Below, one piece after another: positions 26,823 to 35,343 of a stretch of DNA of 64,000 nt. The notes below the pieces were generated by a model that made no database searches, was not told the DNA's origin, and saw only the letters and a program-made list of their open reading frames with translations. A program made the position numbers and the translations under genes. Position 1 is the first letter of the stretch; the number at the start of each line of letters is the position of its first letter. Source of the stretch: Sphingobium limneticum (GTDB lineage: Bacteria; Pseudomonadota; Alphaproteobacteria; Sphingomonadales; Sphingomonadaceae); the NCBI RefSeq assembly GCF_008710155.1, contig NZ_VYPZ01000009.1:62001-126000 (forward strand), in the 5' to 3' direction.

Positions 26823-27545
26823 TCAATTCACAACCATGCAGCTCTCGCCGGCGACTTTCAGCTTGCCGCAGATCGTGCCGGCCTGCCCACCGGCGCTGGC
26901 GCGCAGGCGGTAGACGGTGCCGCCGCCGACCTGGGCCGGTTCGACCGTCATGGCGAGCGGGGCGAGATAGGCGAAGCGCTTGGACAGCTTGGCCCAAGCA
27001 TCCTTAGCGCCCGACGCGCTGCCATAGGCGCCCAGCTGGATCATCGCGCCGCCGGCCGCCGGCTTGGCCGTTGCGGCCGGGCGCGCGCTCGTTTCGTCGG
27101 TGACGCGCGCGGTAACGCTGGCGGCGGGCTTGTTCGGCGCGGCGGGTGCAGCGCCGGCCGGCGCGGGTGCGGTCTTGGCGATCGGCGCTTCGGGCACGCG
27201 GCTGGGGTCGATGCGACCGTCGCGCGCTACGCCTTCGCTGGCGGCGAAGCTGGCATCGCCCTCACCATCGAATTTCTTGGCGTCCGCCTCATTGGCGGCA
27301 ATCTTGTAATCGTCGGTCGGCGCCGCGATCAGCTGCCCCTCGCCCGCACCGCCAGCGCCATTGCGATTCTGCATCCACCAGACGCCAGCGACCACTGCAC
27401 CGATCAGCGCGAGGCCGAGCAGGATCAGGCCGAGCAACCGCAAAGGCGATATGCGGTCGTCCGCCTCGTCATCGATGGCAGGCTCCAGCCAGGGCAGACG
27501 ATCCTCATCGTCCAGATCCAGTCGTCCGCGCGCATAATCGCTCAT
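26823..27545 (-). CDS. SPOR domain-containing membrane protein
   Basis: A bitopic protein of 240 aa with an acidic cytosolic N-terminus, one membrane helix near residues 35-53 (LLGLILLGLALIGAVVAGV) and a long Ala/Pro-rich periplasmic linker. The C-terminal SPOR domain begins at about residue 165 (MIQLGAYGSASGAKDAWAKL) and contains YRLRASAGG. SPOR domains bind denuded glycan strands at the septum, so a division-site role is likely. Two cysteines in the last 20 residues could form a disulfide. It lies 13 bp after argS. Confidence 0.9.
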   Translation of the reverse strand: MSDYARGRLDLDDEDRLPWLEPAIDDEADDRISPLRLLGLILLGLALIGAVVAGVWWMQNRNGAGGAGEGQLIAAPTDDYKIAANEADAKKFDGEGDASFAASEGVARDGRIDPSRVPEAPIAKTAPAPAGAAPAAPNKPAASVTARVTDETSARPAATAKPAAGGAMIQLGAYGSASGAKDAWAKLSKRFAYLAPLAMTVEPAQVGGGTVYRLRASAGGQAGTICGKLKVAGESCMVVN

Positions 27546-27558
27546 GGTGTTCAGCGCC

Positions 27559-29286
27559 TCACTGCATTTCCGTCAGGGCCGCAACGCCCATCAGCGCCAG
27601 ACCGTTGCGGATAATCTGCCCTATTCCTTGCGCGAGGAAAAGGCGCGTCGCGGTGAGCGCCGGATCGTCGGCCAGGATGACGCGCGCGCGCGGATCGTCA
27701 TTACCCATATTCCACCAGCCATGGAAGGCGGAGGCCAAGTCGTTGAGATAGAAGGCAACACGGTGCGGTTCGCGAGCCTGCGCGGCCCCTTCCACGACAC
27801 GCGGGAATTGCGCCGCAAGCTTGACCATCGCCAGCTCCGCCGTCCCAAGAAGGGACAGATCGGGCGCGGGCAGCACGATCCCGGCCTCCTGCGCGCGGCG
27901 GCCGAGCGAGGAAATGCGCGCATGGGCATATTGAACGTAGAAGACCGGATTATCCTTCGACGCCTCCACCACCTTGGCGAAATCGAAGTCCATCTGGGCG
28001 TCGGCCTTGCGCGTCAACATGGTGAAGCGGACGACATCCTTGCCCACTTCCTGCACCACATCGGCCAGCGTGACGAAATTGCCCGCGCGCTTGGACATCT
28101 TCACCGGCTCGCCGTCGCGCAGCAGGCGGACCATCTGGATGAGCTTGACGTCGAACCGCGCCTTGCCTTCGGTCAGCGCGGCGACGGCAGCCTGAATCCG
28201 CTTCACCGTGCCGGCATGGTCCGCGCCCCAGATGTCGATCAACTGGTCGGCGCTCTGTGCCTTCTGGTAATGATAGGCCATGTCGGCGCCGAAATAGGTC
28301 CAGCTGCCGTTCGACTTCTTGATCGGGCGATCCTGATCGTCGCCAAATTGGGTCGAGCGGAACAGCGGCAGCTCCACCGGCTCCCAATCGTCGGGCAGTT
28401 CGCCCTTGGGCGCTTCCAGCACGCCGTCATAGACGAGGTCGTGTGCGCGCAGCCAGGCTTCGGCCGCCTCGGGCTTGCCGGCCGCCTGCAATTCCGCTTC
28501 CGACGAGAAGAGATCGTGATGGATGCCGAGCAGGGCCAGATCGTCACGGATCATGTCCATCATCCTTGCGACAGCAAAGGTGCGGAAGGTGACGAGCCAG
28601 TCGGCTTCGGGCGCACCGACGAAGCGGTCGCCATATTCGGCGGCCAGTGCCTGCCCCACCGGCACCAGATAGTCGCCGGGATAGAGGCCTTCGGGGATCG
28701 CGCCCACATCCTCGCCCAGCGCTTCGCGATAACGGACATGCGCCGAACGGGAGAGGACATCGACCTGACCGCCCGCATCGTTGATATAATATTCGCGTAT
28801 GACCTTATGTCCGGCATATTCCAGCAGCGTGGCGAGCGCATCGCCCACCACCGCGCCACGGCAATGGCCCATATGCATGGGGCCGGTCGGGTTGGCCGAG
28901 ACATATTCGACATTGACGGTCACGCCCTGCCCGAAATCGGACCGGCCATAATCATCGGCATCCGCATGGATCGCGGCCAGTTCCGCGCGCCAGGTCGGGT
29001 CGTTCAGGGTAAGGTTGATGAAGCCGGGACCAGCGATGGACGCGCTGTCGACCTCATCCAACGCCTGCAACTTGGTGACGATCGCATCGGCCAGCGCGCG
29101 CGGGTTCGTGCCCGCGGGCTTGGCCAGCACCATGGCGGCGTTGGTGGCAAGGTCGCCATGCGACGCATCGCGGGGCGGCTCGACCGTCACCGGCTTGCGG
29201 TTGAGGCCGGCAGGCAGCGTGCCTTCGGCCTCCAGCGCGTCAAGCACGGTATCGAGATGGGCGGTGAAACGGGTGTAAAGGGACAC
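27559..29286 (-). CDS. argS: arginyl-tRNA synthetase
   Basis: A class I synthetase that charges tRNA-Arg. The 575-aa product has the HIGH motif as HMGH at residues 138-141 ([15 protein letters not shown]), the KMSK motif in [13 protein letters not shown], and the N-terminal Add-1 and C-terminal anticodon-binding domains. The start is GTG at 29286 with GAGGAA 7 nt upstream. It begins the argS-SPOR-nagZ-scpA-scpB-tatABC run of genes. Confidence 0.96.
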   Translation of the reverse strand: MSLYTRFTAHLDTVLDALEAEGTLPAGLNRKPVTVEPPRDASHGDLATNAAMVLAKPAGTNPRALADAIVTKLQALDEVDSASIAGPGFINLTLNDPTWRAELAAIHADADDYGRSDFGQGVTVNVEYVSANPTGPMHMGHCRGAVVGDALATLLEYAGHKVIREYYINDAGGQVDVLSRSAHVRYREALGEDVGAIPEGLYPGDYLVPVGQALAAEYGDRFVGAPEADWLVTFRTFAVARMMDMIRDDLALLGIHHDLFSSEAELQAAGKPEAAEAWLRAHDLVYDGVLEAPKGELPDDWEPVELPLFRSTQFGDDQDRPIKKSNGSWTYFGADMAYHYQKAQSADQLIDIWGADHAGTVKRIQAAVAALTEGKARFDVKLIQMVRLLRDGEPVKMSKRAGNFVTLADVVQEVGKDVVRFTMLTRKADAQMDFDFAKVVEASKDNPVFYVQYAHARISSLGRRAQEAGIVLPAPDLSLLGTAELAMVKLAAQFPRVVEGAAQAREPHRVAFYLNDLASAFHGWWNMGNDDPRARVILADDPALTATRLFLAQGIGQIIRNGLALMGVAALTEMQ

Positions 29287-29337
29287 GGGACAGTTCCTCG
29301 AAAAGCACGGGGTTCTGTTTGCCTACATGAACCCCTT

Positions 29338-29404
29338 GTTCCCCGGCGCAGGCCGGGGTCCAGTTCTACAGGGCGGGACTGGACCCCGGCCTGCGCCGGG
29401 GAAC
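29338..29404. repeat. 27-bp perfect inverted repeat (CCCCGGCGCAGGCCGGGG family)
   Basis: Arms 29338-29364 and 29378-29404 are perfectly complementary over 27 bases around a 13-base loop (core CCGGCGCAGGCCGGGGTCC). It lies between the argS start and the lipoprotein 3' end. The high GC stem could act as a terminator or REP-like element. No gene is seen in 29287-29479. Confidence 0.9.
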
Positions 29405-29479
29405 AGTGTACGCCGTTCGACATCTGACATCAGCGCCGCCTTCCGAAATACTCCCGAAAGCGGACCGAAAGATCAGCTC

Positions 29480-30118
29480 TTATCGCGTAGCATTATATCG
29501 GAGCTGATCCTGGGTCAGGTTGAAACCCACGAGCAGCTCAAAGCTGGTTTTCTGGAGCGCCGCCTTGACGTCCGGCTGGGCGAAGGGATCGATCGCCGCG
29601 TCGGCGTCGCCGGCCTTGCGCTTCGCCGTGATCTTCTGCTGGATCTCGGCGGGCAGCGTGGCGGCGGCCTTGTCGACATAGCTGCCGGCCTTCGCCTGCG
29701 CGCTGGCGCGATAATCGCCGGCGGCGAAGTTCAGCGTCACCTGCCCCACCCGCTTGGCGATCACGGCGTTACCGCCACGCACCACGGCCGAAAAATAGGG
29801 CAAGGTCACCTGCCGCGCGGCGCTGGCGTCGCTGCGCCGCGCGTTCACGGTGAAGGTCGCCTCGGTATAGAATTGCGCGCCGTCCGCGCAGGTGGAACGC
29901 AGGTTGGTGATGTCGGCCACCACGTCGATCGCCGCCGCATCGGTCCGGCCGGGCGCAGTGAAGAGCGTGATGTCGCCGGTCTGCGCGGGGATCGCCGCCG
30001 TCGGGCAGGCCGAACGTACCGCGACGATACCGCCGGTCGCATCAATCTCACCACGCCGCGAGCAGCCCGCCAGAGCCAGGGCCAACATTCCGGTCAGGGC
30101 GATATGAGACAATTTCAC
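29480..30118 (-). CDS. putative lipoprotein, GTG start
   Basis: The function is unknown. The likely start is GTG 30118 ([18 protein letters not shown]) with AAGGA about 10 nt upstream, giving 212 aa. A signal peptide ends in a clear lipobox LAGC with Cys19, so the protein is lipidated and envelope-bound. The mature part is beta-rich in pattern ([36 protein letters not shown]) and has a Lys/Ala-rich C-terminal third. It is divergent from ispH, sharing the 144-bp gap 30119-30262. Confidence 0.75.
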   Translation of the reverse strand: MKLSHIALTGMLALALAGCSRRGEIDATGGIVAVRSACPTAAIPAQTGDITLFTAPGRTDAAAIDVVADITNLRSTCADGAQFYTEATFTVNARRSDASAARQVTLPYFSAVVRGGNAVIAKRVGQVTLNFAAGDYRASAQAKAGSYVDKAAATLPAEIQQKITAKRKAGDADAAIDPFAQPDVKAALQKTSFELLVGFNLTQDQLRYNATR

Positions 30119-30262
30119 AGGCAGATATTCCTTCGATTGGCCCACAAGACCAGACGCTTTGCGCTTCCTTATCCATCCGCCGCCTGCCACGCAACTGCCC
30201 ATCCCCTCCAACCAAAAGGAAGCGGCTTTCATCCGGCGCCACATTCGCCTAAGCGACAGGGC

Positions 30263-31222
30263 ATGACGCACGCGCCCACTGCCCGCCCGCCGATGAAGCT
30301 CCTGATCGCCGCTCCGCGCGGCTTTTGCGCCGGAGTCGACCGCGCGATCATCATCGTGGAAAAGGCGATCGAGGCCTATGGCGCCCCGGTCTATGTCCGC
30401 CATGAAATCGTCCACAACAAATATGTCGTCGACGGGCTGAAGGCCAAGGGCGCGATCTTCGTGGAAAGCCTCGACCAGGTGCCCGATGGCGTACCGGTCG
30501 TCTTTTCCGCGCATGGCGTGCCCAAGGCGGTGCCGGCCAAGGCGGAACAGCGCGGCCTGTCCTATCTGGACGCCACCTGCCCGCTGGTCAGCAAGGTCCA
30601 TCGCCAGGCCGAACGGCAGGTCGCGGTCGGCCGCCATATCCTGTTCATCGGGCATAAGGGCCATCCCGAAGTCATCGGCACCTTCGGCCAGGTGCCCGAA
30701 GGCACGATGACTCTGATCGAAACGGTCGAGGATGCAGAGGCTTTTGCGCCGGCCGATGCCGACAATCTCGCCTTCCTGACACAGACCACTTTGTCGGTGG
30801 ACGATACCGCCGCGATCGTCGCCACGCTGGAGCGCCGCTTCCCCACGATATCCGCGCCCAAGGGCGAGGATATCTGCTACGCGACGTCGAACCGCCAGAC
30901 GGCGGTGAAGGCGATCGCGGCGAAGTGCGACGCTCTTTATGTCATCGGCGCGCCCAACAGCTCCAATTCGCTACGGCTGGTGGAAGTCGCCGAACGGGAG
31001 GGCACCCCTGCCCGCCTGATCCAGCGCGCGGCCGAAATCGACTTCGACTGGCTGGAGGGCGTCACGACGCTGGGCCTGACGGCCGGCGCCTCCGCCCCTG
31101 AAATATTGGTGCGCGAAGTGGTGGACCGGCTGGCCGAACGCTTCGCCGTCGAGGAGGAGCAGGTGGAAACCGCGCGCGAGACGATCGCCTTCAAACTGCC
31201 GCGCGGCCTCGAAACGGCCTGA
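30263..31222 (+). CDS. ispH: 4-hydroxy-3-methylbut-2-enyl diphosphate reductase IspH
   Basis: IspH is the last enzyme of the MEP pathway, an oxygen-sensitive [4Fe-4S] enzyme producing IPP and DMAPP for undecaprenol, quinones and carotenoids. The three cluster cysteines are Cys22 ([10 protein letters not shown]), Cys106 ([12 protein letters not shown]) and Cys205 ([10 protein letters not shown]) for the ATG 30263 start (319 aa). ATG 30293 ([10 protein letters not shown]) is an alternative that keeps all motifs. Neither has a strong ribosome site. A repeat follows the gene. Confidence 0.96.
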   Translation: MTHAPTARPPMKLLIAAPRGFCAGVDRAIIIVEKAIEAYGAPVYVRHEIVHNKYVVDGLKAKGAIFVESLDQVPDGVPVVFSAHGVPKAVPAKAEQRGLSYLDATCPLVSKVHRQAERQVAVGRHILFIGHKGHPEVIGTFGQVPEGTMTLIETVEDAEAFAPADADNLAFLTQTTLSVDDTAAIVATLERRFPTISAPKGEDICYATSNRQTAVKAIAAKCDALYVIGAPNSSNSLRLVEVAEREGTPARLIQRAAEIDFDWLEGVTTLGLTAGASAPEILVREVVDRLAERFAVEEEQVETARETIAFKLPRGLETA

Positions 31223-31235
31223 CCCGATTTTCATC

Positions 31236-31305
31236 CGTCATTGCAAGCATAGCGAAGCAATCCAATGGCGCGACGATGGATTGCTTCGCTACGCTCGCAA
31301 TGACG
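31236..31305. repeat. 29-bp dispersed inverted repeat (GCGAAGCAATCCA family)
   Basis: Arms 31236-31264 and 31277-31305 are complementary at 27 of 29 positions (outer CGTCATTGC, inner GAAGCAATCCA) around a 12-base loop. It fills the ispH-thrB gap and ends 16 bp before the thrB start. A degenerate relative is at 19353-19443. Confidence 0.9.
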
Positions 31306-31321
31306 AGCTTCAGGATAAATA

Positions 31322-32299
31322 ATGGCCGTCTATACCCACGTCCCCGCCGAAGAGATCGACGCCTTCCTCACCCGTTATGACGCCGGCCGCCTTGTATCGG
31401 CCAAGGGCATTGCCGAAGGGGTGGAAAACAGCAATTATCTGCTGGAAACCACCGGTGCCGACGGGCGCGGCCATCGCTATATCCTGACGCTCTATGAAAA
31501 GCGGGTGGATGAGGCGGACCTGCCCTTCTTCATGGACCTGCTCGACCATCTGGGCGCGCGCGGATGCCTCGTCCCCCGCTTCATCGCCGATCGGGAGGGC
31601 AAGCGGCTCCAGCAATTGTCGGGCCGCCCCGCTTGCCTGATCGAGTTCCTGACCGGCATCAGCGTCACCGAACCGACCGCCGGGCAGGCACGCGCGGCCG
31701 GCGTGGCGCTGGGCGAATTGCACAAGGCGGCGCAGGGCTTTGCCGGCGAACGGCGCAATGCGCTCGACAAGGCCGGCTGGCACGCGCTGGCGGCCAAATG
31801 CGGCGAGGATTTCGACCAGATCGAACCCGGCCTTGGCGTGCGTGTCGCGGCGGAACTGGCCTTTCTCGACGCCCATTGGCCGGCCGACCTGCCCCGCAGC
31901 GTCATTCATGCCGATCTCTTCCCCGACAATGTGCTGATGCTGGGCGACGAGGTGACGGGCCTCATCGACTTCTATTTCAGCTGCACCGACATTCGGGCCT
32001 ATGATCTGGCCGTCACGCACAGCGCCTGGTGCTTCAGCAATGACGGCGCGATCTGGCATGGCGAACGGGCAGCGGCGATGGGTGCAGGATATGTCGCCGC
32101 GCATGGCCTGAGCGACGCCGAACGCGCCGCCTTCCCCATCCTGTGCCGGGGCGCGGCTTTGCGATTCCTTCTGACCCGCGCCTATGACTGGATCAATACG
32201 CCCGCCGACGCGCTGGTGACGCGCAAAGACCCGCTGGCCTATCTGCGCCGGCTGGATTTCTACGCCAAGGCCGACCCCGCGGAGTTGCTGGGCGCATGA
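31322..32299 (+). CDS. thrB: homoserine kinase (ThrB, APH-like type)
   Basis: Phosphorylates homoserine in threonine synthesis. The 325-aa product belongs to the aminoglycoside-phosphotransferase fold, not the GHMP family. [11 protein letters not shown] is near the N-terminus, [14 protein letters not shown] and [13 protein letters not shown] lie in the middle, and the catalytic loop [13 protein letters not shown] and metal site [19 protein letters not shown] follow. The ribosome site AGGA lies close to the preceding repeat. It overlaps rnhA by ATGA. Confidence 0.93.
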   Translation: MAVYTHVPAEEIDAFLTRYDAGRLVSAKGIAEGVENSNYLLETTGADGRGHRYILTLYEKRVDEADLPFFMDLLDHLGARGCLVPRFIADREGKRLQQLSGRPACLIEFLTGISVTEPTAGQARAAGVALGELHKAAQGFAGERRNALDKAGWHALAAKCGEDFDQIEPGLGVRVAAELAFLDAHWPADLPRSVIHADLFPDNVLMLGDEVTGLIDFYFSCTDIRAYDLAVTHSAWCFSNDGAIWHGERAAAMGAGYVAAHGLSDAERAAFPILCRGAALRFLLTRAYDWINTPADALVTRKDPLAYLRRLDFYAKADPAELLGA

Positions 32300-32742
32300 C
32301 CGACCTTCCCAAAGTGGAGATTTTCACCGACGGCGCGTGCAAGGGCAATCCCGGCCCCGGCGGCTGGGGCGCCGTGCTGCGCTTTGGCGACAAGGAGAAG
32401 GATATCTCCGGCGGCGAGGCGCAGACGACCAACAACCGCATGGAAATGATGGCGGCGGTCGAGGCGCTCAATATGCTGAAAAAACCGTGCCAGGTGACGC
32501 TCTATACCGACAGCAAATATGTGATGGACGGCATCACCAAATGGGTGTTCGGCTGGCAGAAGAAGGGCTGGCGGACCGCCGACAACAAGCCGGTCAAGAA
32601 TGTCGAAATCTGGCAATTGCTGCTCAAGGCCGCCGCACCGCACAAGGTGACGTGGCAATGGGTGAAGGGCCATGCCGGCCACCCGGAAAATGAGCGCGCC
32701 GATGCGCTGGCCTGCGCGGCAGCGGAGAGTTTCCGGAAATAA
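32296..32742 (+). CDS. rnhA: ribonuclease HI
   Basis: Degrades the RNA strand of RNA-DNA hybrids, removing R-loops and primers. The 148-aa product has typical E. coli-like length. The acidic catalytic residues are in [14 protein letters not shown] (Asp10), [12 protein letters not shown] (Glu), [12 protein letters not shown] (Asp) and the C-terminal NERADALA (Asp); HAGHPENE supplies the active-site histidine loop. The ATG overlaps the thrB stop, an arrangement common in alphaproteobacteria. Confidence 0.96.
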   Translation: MTDLPKVEIFTDGACKGNPGPGGWGAVLRFGDKEKDISGGEAQTTNNRMEMMAAVEALNMLKKPCQVTLYTDSKYVMDGITKWVFGWQKKGWRTADNKPVKNVEIWQLLLKAAAPHKVTWQWVKGHAGHPENERADALACAAAESFRK

Positions 32743-32751
32743 GGCGGCCGG

Positions 32752-33543
32752 TCAGCGCCGCAGGATCGCCTCGATCAGCGTCACATCTTCGGGCTTGTCG
32801 GCGTCGATACAGGCTTCCGGACTGTCCATCGCAACCAGCCGCGCGACAAGGCCGAACTTGCGGCCGATCCGCGCCATCCCGCCCCTCAGCGTCAGGATGC
32901 GCAGCAATGCGCCGAGCAGCGCAAACGGGCCGAAGGCGGCGAGGATTTTCCAGCCCTTCTTGCGGTCCTGCTCCACCTCCTGCCACAGGCTGATGATCGC
33001 GCTGGCCTTGTCGCTGCCGAACCAGAAGATGTTCGCGCCCGACCACCAGCCGTCACGGAATTTGAGCCAGGTGCGGCGCGACTGCGGATAGCGCGCCAAC
33101 AAAGTCGCCCGCTCCACCATGGCGACCGCGACATCCGCGCCGCTCGCTTCCGCCACGAACTGGTCCAGCATGGCGCGGTCCAGCAGCACATGGTCAGCCG
33201 TGGTCATCAAAATCGGGAACGGAACCTCGCCCCCCTCCAGCAGCGCCAGCAGCGAAGAGGCGATGCCCTGCCCGCCCTTTTCGAAGCGCACGCGCGGATG
33301 GTCGGCCAGCCAGGCGGTGGCGGGATCGGCTGCGAAAAGGTCGGCGCGCTGGGTCAGGATCACCACCTGCCCGATCGCGGGATGATCCAGCAGCGCGCGC
33401 GCCGGGCGATTGATCATCGGCTCGCCACCCACCGGGACGAGCGGCTTGACCGCCACGCCGGCGGCCTGCGCCAAAGGATCGGGAATGGGACGCGCGCCCG
33501 CGAGCAGGATGGCGGTGACTGCGGCGGGGAGAGGAGAGGTCAT
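32752..33543 (-). CDS. NTP-transferase (MobA-like nucleotidyltransferase) family protein
   Basis: A 263-aa GT-A fold nucleotidyltransferase. The N-terminal signature AILLAGARPIPDPLAQ with KPLVPVGGEPMINRPARALL resembles the nucleotide-binding loop of MobA/GlmU-type enzymes, and ILMTTADHVLLD carries the probable metal-binding Asp. The acceptor is not deducible; family members modify sugar phosphates, phospholipid headgroups or cofactors. The C-terminal half has hydrophobic stretches (GPFALLGALLRILTL), which might associate with the membrane. It converges on rnhA, with 9 bp between them. Confidence 0.75.
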   Translation of the reverse strand: MTSPLPAAVTAILLAGARPIPDPLAQAAGVAVKPLVPVGGEPMINRPARALLDHPAIGQVVILTQRADLFAADPATAWLADHPRVRFEKGGQGIASSLLALLEGGEVPFPILMTTADHVLLDRAMLDQFVAEASGADVAVAMVERATLLARYPQSRRTWLKFRDGWWSGANIFWFGSDKASAIISLWQEVEQDRKKGWKILAAFGPFALLGALLRILTLRGGMARIGRKFGLVARLVAMDSPEACIDADKPEDVTLIEAILRR

Positions 33544-33583
33544 CGCCGCGCGTTAGCGGAGCCACCCCGTGGCGGAAAGAGAC

Positions 33584-35071
33584 TTATTTGCCCGAAGCCA
33601 CGGGAGCGGCCGGAGTCTTTTGTGCAAAATTGTCGTGCAGGCCGACACGCAGCCCCTGATATTGCGCCAGTCGCGCGCGGAAGGCGGACAGTTCCGCGCC
33701 GGCCAACTGCGCCGTCGTGGTGAACTTCACCGACAGCGGATTGACCGTCGCGCCATTGCGATACAGCTCATAATGGAGATGTGGTCCGGTCGACAGGCCG
33801 GTCGATCCGACATAGCCGATCACCTGACCGCGCCGCACCCGCTGACCCGGTGCCGCCGCGATACGACTCATATGCGCATAGCCGGTGGCCAGGCCGCCGC
33901 CATGCTGGATGCGGACATAATTGCCATGGCCGCCATGCCGCCCGGCAAAGGCGACCACGCCGTCGGTCACGGCATAGATGGGGGAACCGTAACGCGCCGC
34001 GAAATCGATGCCGGCGTGCATGCGGGTATAGCCCAATATCGGGTGACGCCGCTGGCCATAGCCCGACGACATGCGCCCGGCGACCGGGGCCGACAAGACG
34101 CCGCGCCGTTCGCCCACGCCCGACGCCTCGAACCATTCGGTGCGGCCGTCCTTCGTCCATTTCAGCATGTCGACGGACTTGCCGCGCGATCGCCGGAGGC
34201 CGGCATAGAGGAGGTCGCCCACCTCCACATCGCCGGTTTCGGCGCGGCGATATTCGGTGACGATGTCGTAGCGGTCGCCCGCACCGATGCCGCCCAGATC
34301 GACCTGCCCCGCGATGACGCGCAGGAAGGCCTGGACGGCCTTGGGCGGCGCACCGGCCGCGCGGGCCGAGCGATAGATGCTGTCGCCGACCACGCCCTGA
34401 ATGCGCAGCGGCGTATTGTCGACACGGATGGGGATGCGCCTGACCGACAGCACACCGCCTGCGCGCGTCAGTTCCAGATTGAGGTCGAGCCGGGCGCGGA
34501 AGGCCAGCATGTCGAGCGGACGCGGCCGGTCGCGACTGGTGCGACGGCCCAATATGATGTCGAGCCGCGTGCCGGGCTTCACGCCCTCGCTCATGTCGCC
34601 GCCGACCATCGCGGTCACGGTGGCGACGTCGCCGCCGCTGACCCCGGCGCGCGACAGGGCGCGGGCCAGCGTATCGCTGCTGCCGATCTGGGCACTGAGT
34701 TCGATCTGCGGCCGTTCCGGCGTCTCGCGCAACGGCTGCACCGCGTCGGTCGCGCCCATATGCCGCCCGCTGTCCGCGCCGAGCGCGAGCGGGGTCATCA
34801 TCTGGCTGCGCACCTCGTCATAATGCGCGTCGCTCAGACGAGCGCCGGGCAGCCCCGGAATCGGCTGAAAGGAAGGCGAGAGATAAAGCGCCGTGGCGCA
34901 GAGGCCAAAACAGGTGGCGAGGCCCCGGAACCAGGTGAGGCTACCGACCCGTTCGGCAAGGTCGGGAACCAGATCGACCTCATCCGCCCAGTCGCGCAGG
35001 CGCGTGCGCCAGTCGCGGGATTGCGGCGCGGCGCCGGCGCGCGCGAGGGAATCGGCCATCCACAGCGACAT
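33584..35071 (-). CDS. M23 family metallopeptidase (LytM-type), membrane anchored
   Basis: A predicted peptidoglycan endopeptidase or amidase activator. The start ATG 35071 (MSLWMADSLARAG, 495 aa) is preferred; the open frame continues upstream without another ATG. One membrane segment lies at about residues 55-75 (ATCFGLCATALYLSPSF), followed by a long periplasmic region with an LysM/OapA-like part (LARALSRAGVSGGDVATVT). The C-terminal M23 domain has zinc motifs HAGIDFAARYG (H-x3-D) and HLHYEL (HxH). GSTGLSTGPHLHYE is canonical. It is divergently oriented from the helicase gene. Confidence 0.9.
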   Translation of the reverse strand: MSLWMADSLARAGAAPQSRDWRTRLRDWADEVDLVPDLAERVGSLTWFRGLATCFGLCATALYLSPSFQPIPGLPGARLSDAHYDEVRSQMMTPLALGADSGRHMGATDAVQPLRETPERPQIELSAQIGSSDTLARALSRAGVSGGDVATVTAMVGGDMSEGVKPGTRLDIILGRRTSRDRPRPLDMLAFRARLDLNLELTRAGGVLSVRRIPIRVDNTPLRIQGVVGDSIYRSARAAGAPPKAVQAFLRVIAGQVDLGGIGAGDRYDIVTEYRRAETGDVEVGDLLYAGLRRSRGKSVDMLKWTKDGRTEWFEASGVGERRGVLSAPVAGRMSSGYGQRRHPILGYTRMHAGIDFAARYGSPIYAVTDGVVAFAGRHGGHGNYVRIQHGGGLATGYAHMSRIAAAPGQRVRRGQVIGYVGSTGLSTGPHLHYELYRNGATVNPLSVKFTTTAQLAGAELSAFRARLAQYQGLRVGLHDNFAQKTPAAPVASGK

Positions 35072-35343
35072 CGACGCGCCGCCCTGTTGCGATCCCAACT
35101 GGCTTTCCTGAAACAAACCCGCGACCCCAAAGGCATTTTTATCATTGCTGCGCCGGCAACATCCCCCGCGCCATGCGTGGGCGGGACTGTTGTGAACGCA
35201 TAGGGTTAAAGTCAAATAAAGACGTTCGCATGACCGATGACGGTGCGACGAACCGTGCAGACGGCCGGACAGGATCGGCGATCAGGACGAGAACCGCAAA
35301 ACCCCTTGCTACCCGCCCGGTCCTGCCCGACATAGCGATCATC

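Noticed and set aside
35072..35215. A longer N-terminus for the M23 peptidase, starting at a TTG at 35215
   Set aside because: The extra segment is unlike the family and has no good ribosome site; ATG 35071 fits the membrane-anchor topology better.
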